NCBI RefSeq assembly: GCF_047238125.1
Contig: NZ_JBDFMH010000001.1
Coordinates: 620,001-684,000, forward strand
Origin: JBDFMH01 sp047238125
GTDB taxonomy: Bacteria > Pseudomonadota > Alphaproteobacteria > Sphingomonadales > Sphingomonadaceae
Length of the DNA stretch: 64,000 nucleotides
Direction of reading: 5' to 3'
Part shown: one piece after another, positions 45,076-54,743 of the stretch
Position numbering within the stretch: position 1 is the first letter of the stretch
How the letters are laid out: each line of letters begins with the position of its first letter
Program-made: the position numbers and the translations under genes
Notes under the pieces: generated by a model
What the model was told of the DNA's origin: nothing
The model's database searches: none
The model's input: only the letters and a program-made list of their open reading frames with translations

Positions 45076-46673
45076 CCGCGCCGACGCTCGATACAGCGCT
45101 TGACCGCGAAGGGGAGGCGTTCCGTGCCAACGCCGCGCATAATCGCGCTTTGGCCGAGAAACTGCGCGCGGATGTCGCGCAGGCCGCGCTCGGTGGATCG
45201 CAGGCATCGCGCGATCGCCACGTGTCGCGCGGCAAGCTGCTGCCGCGCGAGCGGGTGGAGCGCCTGCTCGATTCGGGTTCGCCGCTGCTGGAGATCGGCC
45301 AGCTCGCCGCGTGCGACATGTATGAGGGCGAAGTGCCGGGGGCGGGCATGATCGCCGCGATCGGCCGTGTTTCCGGCCGCCAGTGCATGATCGTCGCCAA
45401 CGATGCGACGGTGAAGGGCGGCACCTATTATCCGATGACGGTGAAGAAGCATCTCCGCGCGCAGGAGATTGCGGAGGCCAACCGGCTGCCCTGCATTTAT
45501 CTGGTCGACAGCGGCGGCGCGAACCTGCCGCATCAGGCGGAAGTCTTCCCCGATCGCGATCATTTCGGCCGGATCTTCTTCAATCAGGCCAACATGTCCG
45601 CCAAGGGCATCCCGCAGATCGCCTGCGTGATGGGCAGCTGCACGGCGGGCGGCGCCTATGTGCCGGCAATGTCCGACGAAAGCGTGATCGTGCGCAACCA
45701 GGGCACCATCTTTCTAGCCGGGCCGCCGCTGGTGAAGGCCGCCACCGGCGAAGTGATCTCGGCCGAGGATCTGGGCGGCGGCGATCTGCATGGCCGCAAA
45801 TCCGGTGTGGTCGATCATGTCGCCGAGAATGACGAGCATGCGCTGACGATCGTGCGCGATATCGTCTCGACGCTGGCGCCGCCCGCCGATCCGGGGCTAA
45901 ACATGCGGGCGCCGCGCGCGCCGAAATTCGACGCCGATGACCTCTACGGCATCGTGCCGCAGGACGTGCGCGCGCCGTACGACGTGCGCGAGGTGATCGC
46001 GCGGATCGTCGACGGGTCCGAGTTCCAGGAGTTCAAGGCCCTCTACGGCACGACCCTCGTCTGCGGTTTCGCACATATCTGGGGCATCCCGGTCGCGATC
46101 CTGGCGAACAACGGCGTGCTGTTCAGCGAAAGCGCGGTGAAGGGTGCGCACTTCATCGAGCTGGCCTGCCAGCGCCGGATCCCGCTGCTGTTCCTGCAGA
46201 ATATCTCGGGCTTCATGGTCGGCGGCAAATATGAGGCCGAGGGCATCGCGAAGCATGGTGCGAAGCTGGTGACGGCAGTCGCCACCGCCAGCGTACCCAA
46301 GATCACGGTGCTGATCGGCGGCAGCTTCGGCGCGGGCAATTACGGCATGTGCGGCCGCGCCTATTCACCGCGCTTCCTGTTCAGCTGGCCCAATAGCCGG
46401 ATCAGCGTGATGGGCGGCGAGCAGGCCGCATCGGTGCTGGCGACCGTTCACCGCGACGCTGACAGCTGGACGCCCGAACAGGCGGAGGCGTTCAAGGCGC
46501 CCGTTCGGCAGAAATATGAGGACGAGGGCAACCCCTGGCACGCCACCGCACGGCTGTGGGACGACGGCATCATCGATCCCGCCCAGACCCGCGACGTCCT
46601 CGGCCTCGCCTTCGCCGCGACGCTGAACGCGCCTGTGCCCGAACGGCCGGCGTTCGGCGTGTTCCGGATGTGA
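45072..46673 (+). CDS. mccB: 3-methylcrotonyl-CoA carboxylase, beta (carboxyltransferase) subunit
   Basis: A 533-residue carboxyltransferase that moves CO2 from biotin to 3-methylcrotonyl-CoA. Start GTG 45072 overlaps the ivd stop. Blocks include [56 protein letters not shown] and [21 protein letters not shown]; together with the operon this distinguishes it from propionyl-CoA carboxylase. Full length. Followed by the alpha subunit. Confidence 0.92.
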   Translation: MTAPTLDTALDREGEAFRANAAHNRALAEKLRADVAQAALGGSQASRDRHVSRGKLLPRERVERLLDSGSPLLEIGQLAACDMYEGEVPGAGMIAAIGRVSGRQCMIVANDATVKGGTYYPMTVKKHLRAQEIAEANRLPCIYLVDSGGANLPHQAEVFPDRDHFGRIFFNQANMSAKGIPQIACVMGSCTAGGAYVPAMSDESVIVRNQGTIFLAGPPLVKAATGEVISAEDLGGGDLHGRKSGVVDHVAENDEHALTIVRDIVSTLAPPADPGLNMRAPRAPKFDADDLYGIVPQDVRAPYDVREVIARIVDGSEFQEFKALYGTTLVCGFAHIWGIPVAILANNGVLFSESAVKGAHFIELACQRRIPLLFLQNISGFMVGGKYEAEGIAKHGAKLVTAVATASVPKITVLIGGSFGAGNYGMCGRAYSPRFLFSWPNSRISVMGGEQAASVLATVHRDADSWTPEQAEAFKAPVRQKYEDEGNPWHATARLWDDGIIDPAQTRDVLGLAFAATLNAPVPERPAFGVFRM

Positions 46674-46692
46674 TGGGATAGGGCGCGAAGAC

Positions 46693-48606
46693 ATGATCAC
46701 CTCACTCCTGATCGCCAATCGTGGCGAGATCGCCTGTCGGATCATTCGCACGGCGCGATCGATGGGCATCCGCACGGTCGCGGTCTATTCGGATGCCGAT
46801 GCCAAGGCGCTTCATGTCCGGCAGGCGGACGAGGCGGTGCATATCGGCGCTTCACCCGCGCGCGAAAGCTATCTGGTTGGCGAGAAGATCATCGCCGCGG
46901 CGAAGGCGACCGGTGCCGAGGCGATCCACCCGGGATACGGCTTTCTGTCCGAGAATGCCGGCTTTGCACAGGCCGTGATCGATGCCGGACTGGTGTGGGT
47001 CGGCCCGCGCCCCGCCAGCATCACCGCGATGGGGCTGAAGGATGCCGCCAAGGCGCTGATGGCGGGGGCAGGCGTGCCGACGACTCCCGGCTATCTCGGC
47101 GAGGACCAATCGCCCGACCGGCTGCAGGCCGAAGCCGATGCGATTGGCTATCCGGTGCTGATCAAGGCCGTGGCCGGCGGTGGCGGCAAGGGCATGCGCA
47201 AGGTGGAGGCCGCCGGCGACTTCGCCGACATGCTGCTGTCCTGCAAGCGCGAGGCGGCCTCTTCGTTCGGTGACGATCGTGTGCTGATCGAGAAATATAT
47301 CACCCGCCCGCGTCATATCGAAGTGCAGATCTTCGGGGATACCCACGGCAATATCGTCCACCTGTTCGAGCGCGACTGTTCGCTGCAGCGCCGCCACCAG
47401 AAGGTGATCGAGGAAGCGCCCGCGCCAGGCATGGACGAGGCGACGCGCGAAGCGATCTGCGCCGCAGCCGTGCAGGCGGGGCGCGCAGTCGATTATGTCG
47501 GCGCGGGCACGATCGAATTCATCGCCGATGCCAGCGAAGGCCTGCGCCCCGATCGCATCTGGTTCATGGAAATGAATACCCGCCTCCAGGTCGAGCATCC
47601 GGTGACCGAGGAAATCACCGGCGTCGATCTGGTGGAATGGCAGCTGCGCGTGGCGAGCGGCGAGCCGTTGCCGAAGCGGCAGGAGGACCTGTCGATCAAC
47701 GGCTGGGCGATCGAGGCGCGGCTATATGCGGAGAACCCGGCGACGGGCTTCCTGCCGAGCACGGGCCCGCTGAGCTTTCTCAAGCTGCCGCATGAACGTG
47801 TGCGCGTCGAGGCTGGCATCGCGATGGGCGACGAAGTCACGCCATTCTACGATCCGATGATTGCCAAGATCGTTGTGAGGGCTTCCGATCGCAACGCTGC
47901 GATGGCGGCGCTCTCAAGTGCGCTGGATGGCGTCGCAGTCTATCCGGTGCGGACGAATGCCGCGTTCCTGCATCGGCTCGTGAACGATCCGCGCGTGCTG
48001 GCGGGCGATCTCGATACGGGTCTGATCGCCGCGGCTGGCGACCGGCTAGCCGGGCCAGCGACGCCATCGGAGAGACTGCTTCGCATTGCGGCCGACGCCT
48101 TTCTCGAGGGCGAAAGGGGCGCTTCGGGTTCGGCCAAGTCTTTTCCGGAGCGTCGCGCGGCCGAGAGTCTTTGGAACAGTGGGTTCAGGCTCAATGGGCA
48201 ACCGACGTCGGTTTTCCGGCTCTCAGTCGAAGGTACGGATCACGAGATCGACCTGCTCTCTCGTCCCAACGGACCTGAGCACGCAGTTCCTTTAGAAGAT
48301 TTTGTACTCGTGTGGGAAGCGGGCGCGTCCTTCGCGATCAGGCCTCATCGCGCGGGCGGCGTCGCGGGCGGGGTCGCCTCCGACGGTGCTATTCTCTCGC
48401 CGATGCCGGGCAAGGTGATCGCAGTCGAGGTCGCCGAGGGCCAAGCCGTGGCCAAGGGCCAGAAGCTGCTGACGCTGGAGGCGATGAAGATGGAGCATTC
48501 GCTGACCGCGCCGTTCGATGGCGTTGTGGCGGAGCTGAAGGCTGTCGCTGGCGGGCAGGTGAGTGAGGGGATGATGCTGGCGAAGGTCGAGCGGGCGGAG
48601 GGGTGA
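46693..48606 (+). CDS. mccA: 3-methylcrotonyl-CoA carboxylase, alpha (biotin carboxylase) subunit
   Basis: A 637-residue subunit with biotin carboxylase and biotin carrier domains. The ATP-grasp signature KAVAGGGGKGMRKVE is at about 157-171, the EMNTRLQVEHPVTEEITGVDLV motif at about 294-315, and the biotin site is EAMKMEHS with Lys599. The BT linker between about residues 470 and 545 (48100-48330) uses more AT-rich codons such as TTA, AGG and CTT than the rest of the gene, while the frame stays open. The operon lacks hydroxymethylglutaryl-CoA lyase and enoyl hydratase, which must lie elsewhere. Confidence 0.93.
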   Translation: MITSLLIANRGEIACRIIRTARSMGIRTVAVYSDADAKALHVRQADEAVHIGASPARESYLVGEKIIAAAKATGAEAIHPGYGFLSENAGFAQAVIDAGLVWVGPRPASITAMGLKDAAKALMAGAGVPTTPGYLGEDQSPDRLQAEADAIGYPVLIKAVAGGGGKGMRKVEAAGDFADMLLSCKREAASSFGDDRVLIEKYITRPRHIEVQIFGDTHGNIVHLFERDCSLQRRHQKVIEEAPAPGMDEATREAICAAAVQAGRAVDYVGAGTIEFIADASEGLRPDRIWFMEMNTRLQVEHPVTEEITGVDLVEWQLRVASGEPLPKRQEDLSINGWAIEARLYAENPATGFLPSTGPLSFLKLPHERVRVEAGIAMGDEVTPFYDPMIAKIVVRASDRNAAMAALSSALDGVAVYPVRTNAAFLHRLVNDPRVLAGDLDTGLIAAAGDRLAGPATPSERLLRIAADAFLEGERGASGSAKSFPERRAAESLWNSGFRLNGQPTSVFRLSVEGTDHEIDLLSRPNGPEHAVPLEDFVLVWEAGASFAIRPHRAGGVAGGVASDGAILSPMPGKVIAVEVAEGQAVAKGQKLLTLEAMKMEHSLTAPFDGVVAELKAVAGGQVSEGMMLAKVERAEG

Positions 48607-48619
48607 CGTTCCCTCTACA

Positions 48620-48728
48620 TCGTCATTCCCGCGCAGGCGGGAATCCACTGCCGGCCTTGGATGGACCTCGAGCCTCTGGCGGGTCGCTCTCGCGGAAGGG
48701 TGGATTCCCGCGTGCGCGGGAATGACGA
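48620..48728. repeat. REP-like doublet: two palindromic units in inverted orientation
   Basis: A 109-base element with two 28-base arms (48620-48647 and 48701-48728) that are reverse complements of each other at 27 of 28 positions. Each arm itself contains a smaller palindrome, ATTCCCGC-GCAG-GCGGGAAT and its relative. It fills the gap between the mccA stop and the GNAT-like gene. This looks like a dispersed BIME/REP-type repeat, of a kind frequent in sphingomonads and xanthomonads; copies elsewhere were not checked. Confidence 0.85.
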
Positions 48729-48755
48729 AGTAAGGCAAAGAGCGCGCGCCGCCGC

Positions 48756-49910
48756 CTACAGGTCCTTTTCGTAGATCCGGTACACCTTGTTGACCCGGCT
48801 CTCGATCGTCTCGGCGATCGAGCGCATGCCCTGATTATCCTCGAGGATCCAGCCGATCTCGCCGCGGGTGGCGCCATATTTGGCGACGGCATCGCGGCGG
48901 ATATATTCGATCATCATGAAGGCCAGCTGGCTTGCCAGACGGGTCGCCTGCAGCCGCTTGACCACGCCCATCAGCGGCACGCGCATCGTGCGCACCTTCG
49001 GCGCGCGCAGCCACCACAACAGCTTGGCCCAGTTGAACGGCAGCAGCGAGCCGCCATAATCCTTCAGTTTCTCGTTCAGGTCGGGCAGCGTCATCATGAA
49101 CGCAACCGGTTCGCCTTCGACCTCCGCGATCCGGATCAGGTCCTCGATCACGATCGCCTTCAGCTTCTTGCCGGCATAGGCGATCTCATCGTCGGTCAGT
49201 GGCACGAAGCCCCAGTTGTCGCCCCAGGCATCATTGAGGATGCCCAGGATAAGCGCGGCTTCCTGATCGAAGCGCGACTTGTCGACGCGGCGCACGCGGA
49301 TGCGCGGGTTGCGCTCGCCCGAGCTGACGATGCGCTGCACCAGCGGCGGCAGCGGCGGCACGATATCGAGCTCGTAGGTGTAGAGCTCCTTGGCCGGACG
49401 ATAGCCGGCCTGATTGACCCAGCCCGCATAGGCGGGGGGGTGATGCCCCATCATCACCGTCGGCGGATGATCGGCTCCGTCCACCAGGAGGCCGGGCTCG
49501 TCCCAGATCGACAGGCTGTAGGGGCCCATCGATCGCGTCATGCCTTGTCCTCGCAGCCAGCCCTCTGCTGCTGCGAACAGGGCAGCCGCGCTGTCGGCAT
49601 CCTCCGCTTCGAACATGCCAAAATGTCCGGTGCCTGCGCCGCCAGCCTGTTCGCGCGGCATCGCCAGTACGAGTTCGTCGACCTGGGCCGAGATCCGGCC
49701 CGTTACTCGATCCCCGCGCGAGGCAAGGAAAAAGGCCGCGCGGGCATGACCAAACCATGGGTTCTTCGCGGGATCGATCAGCCCGCGAACCTCGTCCTTC
49801 AGGGGCGGCACCCAATTGGCGTCGGCCGCGTAGAGGCGGAAGGGGAGGTCTACGAACGCCTTGCGGTCGGCCGCACTCTCGACCCGGCGGACTGCGACCG
49901 CGACCGACAT
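48756..49910 (-). CDS. GNAT-like N-acetyltransferase family protein
   Basis: A 384-residue protein with a pattern seen in a family that older annotations in sphingomonads name 'dATP pyrophosphohydrolase' and newer ones place among GNAT-like proteins. Features include the N-terminal RVESAADRKAFVDLPFRLYA, FGMFEAEDADSAAALFAAAE, WGDNWGFVPLTDDEIAY and the C-terminal KVYRIYEKDL. No classical nudix box is visible, so the pyrophosphohydrolase name is doubtful. Same strand as, and 6 bases from, the fatty acid hydroxylase, so probably in one operon. Confidence 0.7.
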   Translation of the reverse strand: MSVAVAVRRVESAADRKAFVDLPFRLYAADANWVPPLKDEVRGLIDPAKNPWFGHARAAFFLASRGDRVTGRISAQVDELVLAMPREQAGGAGTGHFGMFEAEDADSAAALFAAAEGWLRGQGMTRSMGPYSLSIWDEPGLLVDGADHPPTVMMGHHPPAYAGWVNQAGYRPAKELYTYELDIVPPLPPLVQRIVSSGERNPRIRVRRVDKSRFDQEAALILGILNDAWGDNWGFVPLTDDEIAYAGKKLKAIVIEDLIRIAEVEGEPVAFMMTLPDLNEKLKDYGGSLLPFNWAKLLWWLRAPKVRTMRVPLMGVVKRLQATRLASQLAFMMIEYIRRDAVAKYGATRGEIGWILEDNQGMRSIAETIESRVNKVYRIYEKDL

Positions 49911-49916
49911 GTTGCG

Positions 49917-50681
49917 CTATTCGCCCTTGCGCTGGCGCGGATGACCGCTGGCGACGCCGCCTGAAAGATTGGCAACATGCGGATAACGCTCTGCCACATC
50001 CTCGGTATAGCCGATGTTGAACACGGTCTTGCTCTTCTTTCGCTCGCCGACCTTCTCGTAATAGGTGCCGAACGCCCTGTCCCAGAAATAGTTGGTGATG
50101 CCGTAATTGCCATTCTCGTTATGGAAATGATGCGCGAGATGGCGCTGCTTGATTGCGGCGACCCACTTGTTCTTGGGCTTGTACGTGAGATGCTGGATGC
50201 AGTGGAAATATTCGTAGACGCAGGTCATGATCATGCCGGTCGCGGTCGCGATCGCGGCACCGCCGAATTCCCCGATCAAATAGCCGACCGGCGCAGTGAC
50301 GAGGAAGATCGTCGGCAGGGTGGTGTGCAGCCCGCCGAACAACACCTCGAGATGGTTCGGATCCTGGTGATGATCATAATGGATCCGCTTCCAGGTCGAG
50401 GCCAGCAGCTTCGATTTCCACATCCACTTGCTGTGCAGCACCCAGCGATGGAGGCAATACCAGGCCAGCGGATACAGCAGCACCGCGATCAGGATCGACG
50501 CCAGCGTCTCGACGAGCGAAGTCGGCCGCCAGATGTAGAGGCCGATGCAAACCGCTGCCGACACCAGATAGGCGATGATCGCCGGATACTGGAAATAGGC
50601 GACGGTGAGCTCCTTCAGCGTCATCCGATCCAGATAATGCGATCGGTTCCAGAAACCGGGCTGCTGCTCGATGCTCTTCAC
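49917..50681 (-). CDS. Sterol desaturase / fatty acid hydroxylase family protein
   Basis: A 254-residue membrane di-iron enzyme. Histidine clusters are WYCLHRWVLHSKW, KRIHYDHHQDPNH, HCIQHLTY and HLAHHFHNENGNYG, the ERG3/carotenoid-hydroxylase pattern. The start is GTG 50681, with AGAGGA six bases upstream. Several hydrophobic segments lie between the clusters. A role in lipid or carotenoid hydroxylation is likely (the organism's group makes such carotenoids and hydroxylated sphingolipids), but the substrate is not shown. Confidence 0.82.
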   Translation of the reverse strand: MKSIEQQPGFWNRSHYLDRMTLKELTVAYFQYPAIIAYLVSAAVCIGLYIWRPTSLVETLASILIAVLLYPLAWYCLHRWVLHSKWMWKSKLLASTWKRIHYDHHQDPNHLEVLFGGLHTTLPTIFLVTAPVGYLIGEFGGAAIATATGMIMTCVYEYFHCIQHLTYKPKNKWVAAIKQRHLAHHFHNENGNYGITNYFWDRAFGTYYEKVGERKKSKTVFNIGYTEDVAERYPHVANLSGGVASGHPRQRKGE

Positions 50682-50784
50682 GTCTATTCCTCTGGTGGCC
50701 GCCGGGCGTTGCCCGACAGATATGGCGGTGATCCTTGGAAAGGCAATGCGGCGCTTTTGCGACCATTTCCCGCTTATCCGCCGT

Positions 50785-52314
50785 TCACGCCAGTCGCATG
50801 CGCCGCCCCGCCTTGCCCAGCGCGGCGCGATCCTGCGGATCAAGCCCGAACCGCAGGGCGATCCATGCCGCCGCCGGCAGCAGCAAGAGCAGGCCCGCCG
50901 CCCGCACCGGCGCACCGAGCGGGGCGAGCAACAGGCCGATCGCCCACATCGCCGCGACCGCCGCGATCGCGATCGCCGCGCCGAGCAGGCTGTGACGGTC
51001 GAACGTCGGCAAGCCTTCGGTCAGCCGCAGTTCGATCGCTGCCGTCCAGGCGACTAGCACCGTACCGACGGCGACGGCGATCGCCATTCCCGTCCCCGCC
51101 ATCGGCGGCACCAGCCAGATCGACAGCAGCGCCCAGGCAGCAAGGCCGATCGCCGAATTGAGCAGCGGCAGCGCGCGATGCCCGGTCATCTCCACAACCG
51201 GGGTCGCCGCGCCGACAATCGCCTCGCCGGCGCGAGCCAGCACCAGGATGATCAGCAGCGGCAGCGCGGCGCGGGCCTCGGGCGCGAAGACGCTCAATAT
51301 GTCGTCCGCCAGCAGCAGCAGCACGCCCGCCACCGGGATCACCAGCGCGGTCGAGACACGGGTGGCGAAGCGATAGAGCGGGGCGATCCCGGCGCGGTCG
51401 GCGCGCGCCTGCGCCGATGCGAGCGGCGCCATCACATATTGGAAAGCCTGCCGCACGATCAGCGGGATCGACGCGATCTTGCGCGCGATCCCGAACAGTC
51501 CGGCTGCTGTCGCCCCGCGCGCGCCCGGCAGCATCAGGTTCAGCACCACTGCCGGCAGATCGTTGAACAGCCGGCGCGTGACGGCGGCGGGCAGGGTGGC
51601 GAAGCCGGTCGCCAGCAGCGCCCCGCGGACCCGGCGGGGCAGGGGGGCACGCAGCAGCAACTCTCCGTCGAAGTAGCGCAGCAGCAGGCGGGCCGATAGC
51701 GCCGCAGTCAGCGCCAAGCTGGCAAGGTGCGCCACGATCAGGCCCAGCGGGCCGACCCCGATCGCGAACAGCGCGACCGCGAACGCCAGTCTTGCAATCT
51801 GCTCCCAAAAGATGCGCAGACGGATCTCGGGCCCGAATGCGCGGCGCGCGCGGGCCGCGGCGGTCGAGACTTCTATGAAGGTCCATAGCGGCAGCGCCCA
51901 TGCGAACAGCGCAACCGCCAGCGGCAGCGTGACGCGATCGGCTGGCGCGGCCGAGATCAGCGCCGCGATCGATCCCGCTGACAGCGTGGCCGCAAGCGCG
52001 ATCAGCAGTGCCGGCCCGACCGATACGAGCAGGGCGAAGCGGACCGCCGCATGCGCATCGCTTTCGGATTCGGTGGGCACCACGCGCTGCAGGGCCTGGG
52101 TCATCGAAAGATCGACGATATTCTCGGCGATGTTCACCGCCGCCCACAGCACGGTGTAGACGCCGTAAGTGGCGATGCCGAACAGCCAGGTATAAACGGG
52201 CTGGGCGATGACTTCGATCAGCGCGCCGAGCCGGGCCAGCGTCGCCAGACCAGCGCCCCGCGCGACATCTGCGCGGCTGACGTGCGGCGGGTCGTCCGCC
52301 GGGTCCGCGATCAC
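50785..52314 (-). CDS. Polysaccharide-type flippase (MATE/Wzx-like membrane protein)
   Basis: A 509-residue protein with about twelve membrane helices and the look of the oligosaccharide-flippase / MurJ-like (MOP) superfamily. It starts with GTG 52314, overlapping the lptG stop as GTGA, so it is translated with the LPS transport genes. It probably moves a lipid-linked sugar across the inner membrane. No peptidase or ligase gene is adjacent. Confidence 0.78.
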   Translation of the reverse strand: MIADPADDPPHVSRADVARGAGLATLARLGALIEVIAQPVYTWLFGIATYGVYTVLWAAVNIAENIVDLSMTQALQRVVPTESESDAHAAVRFALLVSVGPALLIALAATLSAGSIAALISAAPADRVTLPLAVALFAWALPLWTFIEVSTAAARARRAFGPEIRLRIFWEQIARLAFAVALFAIGVGPLGLIVAHLASLALTAALSARLLLRYFDGELLLRAPLPRRVRGALLATGFATLPAAVTRRLFNDLPAVVLNLMLPGARGATAAGLFGIARKIASIPLIVRQAFQYVMAPLASAQARADRAGIAPLYRFATRVSTALVIPVAGVLLLLADDILSVFAPEARAALPLLIILVLARAGEAIVGAATPVVEMTGHRALPLLNSAIGLAAWALLSIWLVPPMAGTGMAIAVAVGTVLVAWTAAIELRLTEGLPTFDRHSLLGAAIAIAAVAAMWAIGLLLAPLGAPVRAAGLLLLLPAAAWIALRFGLDPQDRAALGKAGRRMRLA

Positions 52315-53417
52315 TCCTCGGTGCGGATCAGCACCGCCTCTCCGATCAGCAGGAACAGCGCGAACGGCGCCCAGGCTGCCAGTAGCGGCGGGTATGCCCC
52401 GAGATTGCCCATCGCCAGCGCGAAATTATCGACCACGAAATAGGCGAAGCCCAGCGCCATGCCGATAACCGCGCGGATGAAAAGCTGGCCGGACCGGGCA
52501 AGGCCGAACGCGGCGACGCCCGCCAGCAGCGGCATCAGCATCGCCGAAAGTGGACCCGACAGCTTGTGCCACAGCCCCGCCTCAAGCGCGCCGGTCGGGC
52601 GACCGGCGGCGCGCAGATCGTCGATCGCGCCAGATAGCGACAGGAACGAGCGCTGCTCGGCATCGACCGTGGCCAGCGTGAAGCGATCCGCCGTCACCCC
52701 GCGCGCGACGACCAGACTGGCCGGCCGCGTCACGGTGCCGCGCGCGACATCGAACCGGCGCACTGCTCCGTCGAGCTGCCAGCCGTCTCCCGAGGCTTGC
52801 CCACGCTGTGCATCGACGACGGTGTTCAACGTCCCGCCGCTGCGATCATAGATGGTGACGCCGCCCAGCCGGGTGGCTGGTCCGCGCCCGGCGACGGTAT
52901 CAACGTGGATCAGATCGTCGCCATCGCGCACCCAGACATTGCTGGCAATGCCCGATGTCGGCGGGACGGGGCCATAGTCGGCGGCCTGCCAGGCATCGAG
53001 CGCGGCGGTCGACCGCGCCACGATGCGATCGTTAAATGCGAAGCTGATTGCCGCAATGAACAGGCTGGCCAGCACGAGCGGCGCCAGAATCTGGTGGGCG
53101 GAAATGCCCGCCGCTTTCATCGCGATGATCTCGCTGTTCTGGTTCATGGTGGCAAGCGTGACCAGCGTGCCCAGCAGCACCGCGAACGGCAGGAAGCGCT
53201 GCACGATCTGCGGTGCGCGCAGGCCGATGTAGCGCAGCAGTTCGGCATTGCCGTTGCCGGGATGGGCCAGGATATTGCCCGATTCGCCGAGCAGATCGAG
53301 CGCCATCAGCACGAGCACCAGCGCGAACAGCACCGCCATGCTGGTCACCAGAAACTTGCGCGCCATGTAAATGGTCACAGTGCGCGAAGCGAAGAAGCTG
53401 AGGTTGATACCGCTCAC
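52311..53417 (-). CDS. lptG: LPS export ABC transporter permease LptG
   Basis: A 368-residue subunit of the LptB2FG transporter, which extracts LPS from the inner membrane. It starts with GTG 53417 overlapping the lptF stop (GTGA). Three N-terminal helices (with FLVTSMAVLFALVLVLMALDLLG), a central periplasmic beta-jellyroll and three C-terminal helices are visible, as in the family. The 3-prime end overlaps the flippase start. LptB is not in this window. Confidence 0.9.
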   Translation of the reverse strand: MSGINLSFFASRTVTIYMARKFLVTSMAVLFALVLVLMALDLLGESGNILAHPGNGNAELLRYIGLRAPQIVQRFLPFAVLLGTLVTLATMNQNSEIIAMKAAGISAHQILAPLVLASLFIAAISFAFNDRIVARSTAALDAWQAADYGPVPPTSGIASNVWVRDGDDLIHVDTVAGRGPATRLGGVTIYDRSGGTLNTVVDAQRGQASGDGWQLDGAVRRFDVARGTVTRPASLVVARGVTADRFTLATVDAEQRSFLSLSGAIDDLRAAGRPTGALEAGLWHKLSGPLSAMLMPLLAGVAAFGLARSGQLFIRAVIGMALGFAYFVVDNFALAMGNLGAYPPLLAAWAPFALFLLIGEAVLIRTEE

Positions 53418-54625
53418 GCCGCGATCTCCCGCTGGCGGCGCAGCTTGGCGAAGCCGCGCTTGATCGCCGCCCCCACCTTGGCGGCCACGCGTTCCAGCGC
53501 GCCGATCGGCTGCCCGCCCGGCACGTACGCCAGCGTGCGATACATCCACCAGGTCAGGCCCGAGAAACCTAGGAAGGGCACCCACAGTGCGATCACCGGA
53601 TCGACACGGCCGAGCGCGCCGAGCGCCTCGGCATATTCATTGATCTTGTGCAGCGTGACGACCAGCACGATCGACAGGAAGACGCCCAGCGCGGACGACG
53701 ATCGCTTTGGCGGCACGGCCAGCGATACCGCCAGCATCGGCAGCAGGAACATGCTCGCAACCTCCACCAGCCGGAAATGGAAATTGGCGCGCAGCTCGTT
53801 CTTGGTCTGGGGGGATGTGCCCTTGGCCCAGGCGGTCATCGCCAGTTCGGGCATCGTCATCTCACGGTCGCGCCCGCCGCGCTGGCGGAAATTCTCCATC
53901 TTCGGCAGATCGATCGGCAGGTCATGCCCGACGAAGCTCAGCACCCGCGGCGTCGGGAAGCCGGGCTGATCGTGCACGAGGCGGCCGTTGGTCAGCCTGA
54001 AGATGATCGTGTTCGGATCGTCGGTCGCCATGAAGGTGCCGCGTTCCGCCGTCACCGCCAGCGTGCGGCCATCGCGCGAGCGCGCGTTGACGAAGATGCC
54101 GGAAAGGTCGCGCCCGCCTTCCTCCGCCTTCTCGACCCGCAGCGTCATCCGGCTGCCGAGCTTGGTGAATTCGCCCACCTTGATCGATGCGCCGAGCGCG
54201 CCCGAGCGCAGTTCGAAGCGCAGCCCTTCATAGGCGTAGCGCGCATAGGGCTGGACGAAGCCGACGATCAGCAGATTGAGCGCGGCCAGGGCAAACGCAT
54301 AGACATAGGCGACCCGCAGCAACCGCCCGTAGCCGAGCCCGACCGCGCGGAAGATATCCAGCTCGTTCGACAGCGCGAGCTTCCGGAAGGCGAGCAGGAT
54401 GCCCAGCATCAGCCCGATCGGGATGCCGAGCGAGAGATATTCGGGAATCAGGTTCGCCAGCATCTTCCACACGACGCTGACCGGCCCGCCTTCCGATGCC
54501 ACGAAGTCGAACAGGCGGAGCATCTTGTCCAGGATCAGCAGCATCGCCGCGATCACGAGCGTGGCCAGCAGCGGCACGGCGATCAGGCGGGCGATGTAGC
54601 GGTCGGTCAGGCTTAGCGATTTCAA
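53414..54625 (-). CDS. lptF: LPS export ABC transporter permease LptF
   Basis: A 403-residue partner of LptG with the same layout (three helices, jellyroll, three helices). It starts with TTG at 54625 (MKSLSLTDRYIARLIAVP); GAGG lies about nine bases upstream. The stretch FVASEGGPVSVVWKMLANLIPEYLSLGIPIGLMLGILLAFRKL is the conserved first membrane block. The stop overlaps lptG by 4 bases. Divergent from the DUF2141 gene. Confidence 0.9.
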   Translation of the reverse strand: MKSLSLTDRYIARLIAVPLLATLVIAAMLLILDKMLRLFDFVASEGGPVSVVWKMLANLIPEYLSLGIPIGLMLGILLAFRKLALSNELDIFRAVGLGYGRLLRVAYVYAFALAALNLLIVGFVQPYARYAYEGLRFELRSGALGASIKVGEFTKLGSRMTLRVEKAEEGGRDLSGIFVNARSRDGRTLAVTAERGTFMATDDPNTIIFRLTNGRLVHDQPGFPTPRVLSFVGHDLPIDLPKMENFRQRGGRDREMTMPELAMTAWAKGTSPQTKNELRANFHFRLVEVASMFLLPMLAVSLAVPPKRSSSALGVFLSIVLVVTLHKINEYAEALGALGRVDPVIALWVPFLGFSGLTWWMYRTLAYVPGGQPIGALERVAAKVGAAIKRGFAKLRRQREIAA

Positions 54626-54743
54626 GATACGGACGCCTCACGACCATGTTCTGGCCGCATTCGCAGCCCATCTGCCGAAACGCAAAGGGGGAAGACGGCC
54701 CACGCGTGTTGGCGGGGCTATAGCTTCCAGGAGTACATTGGTC

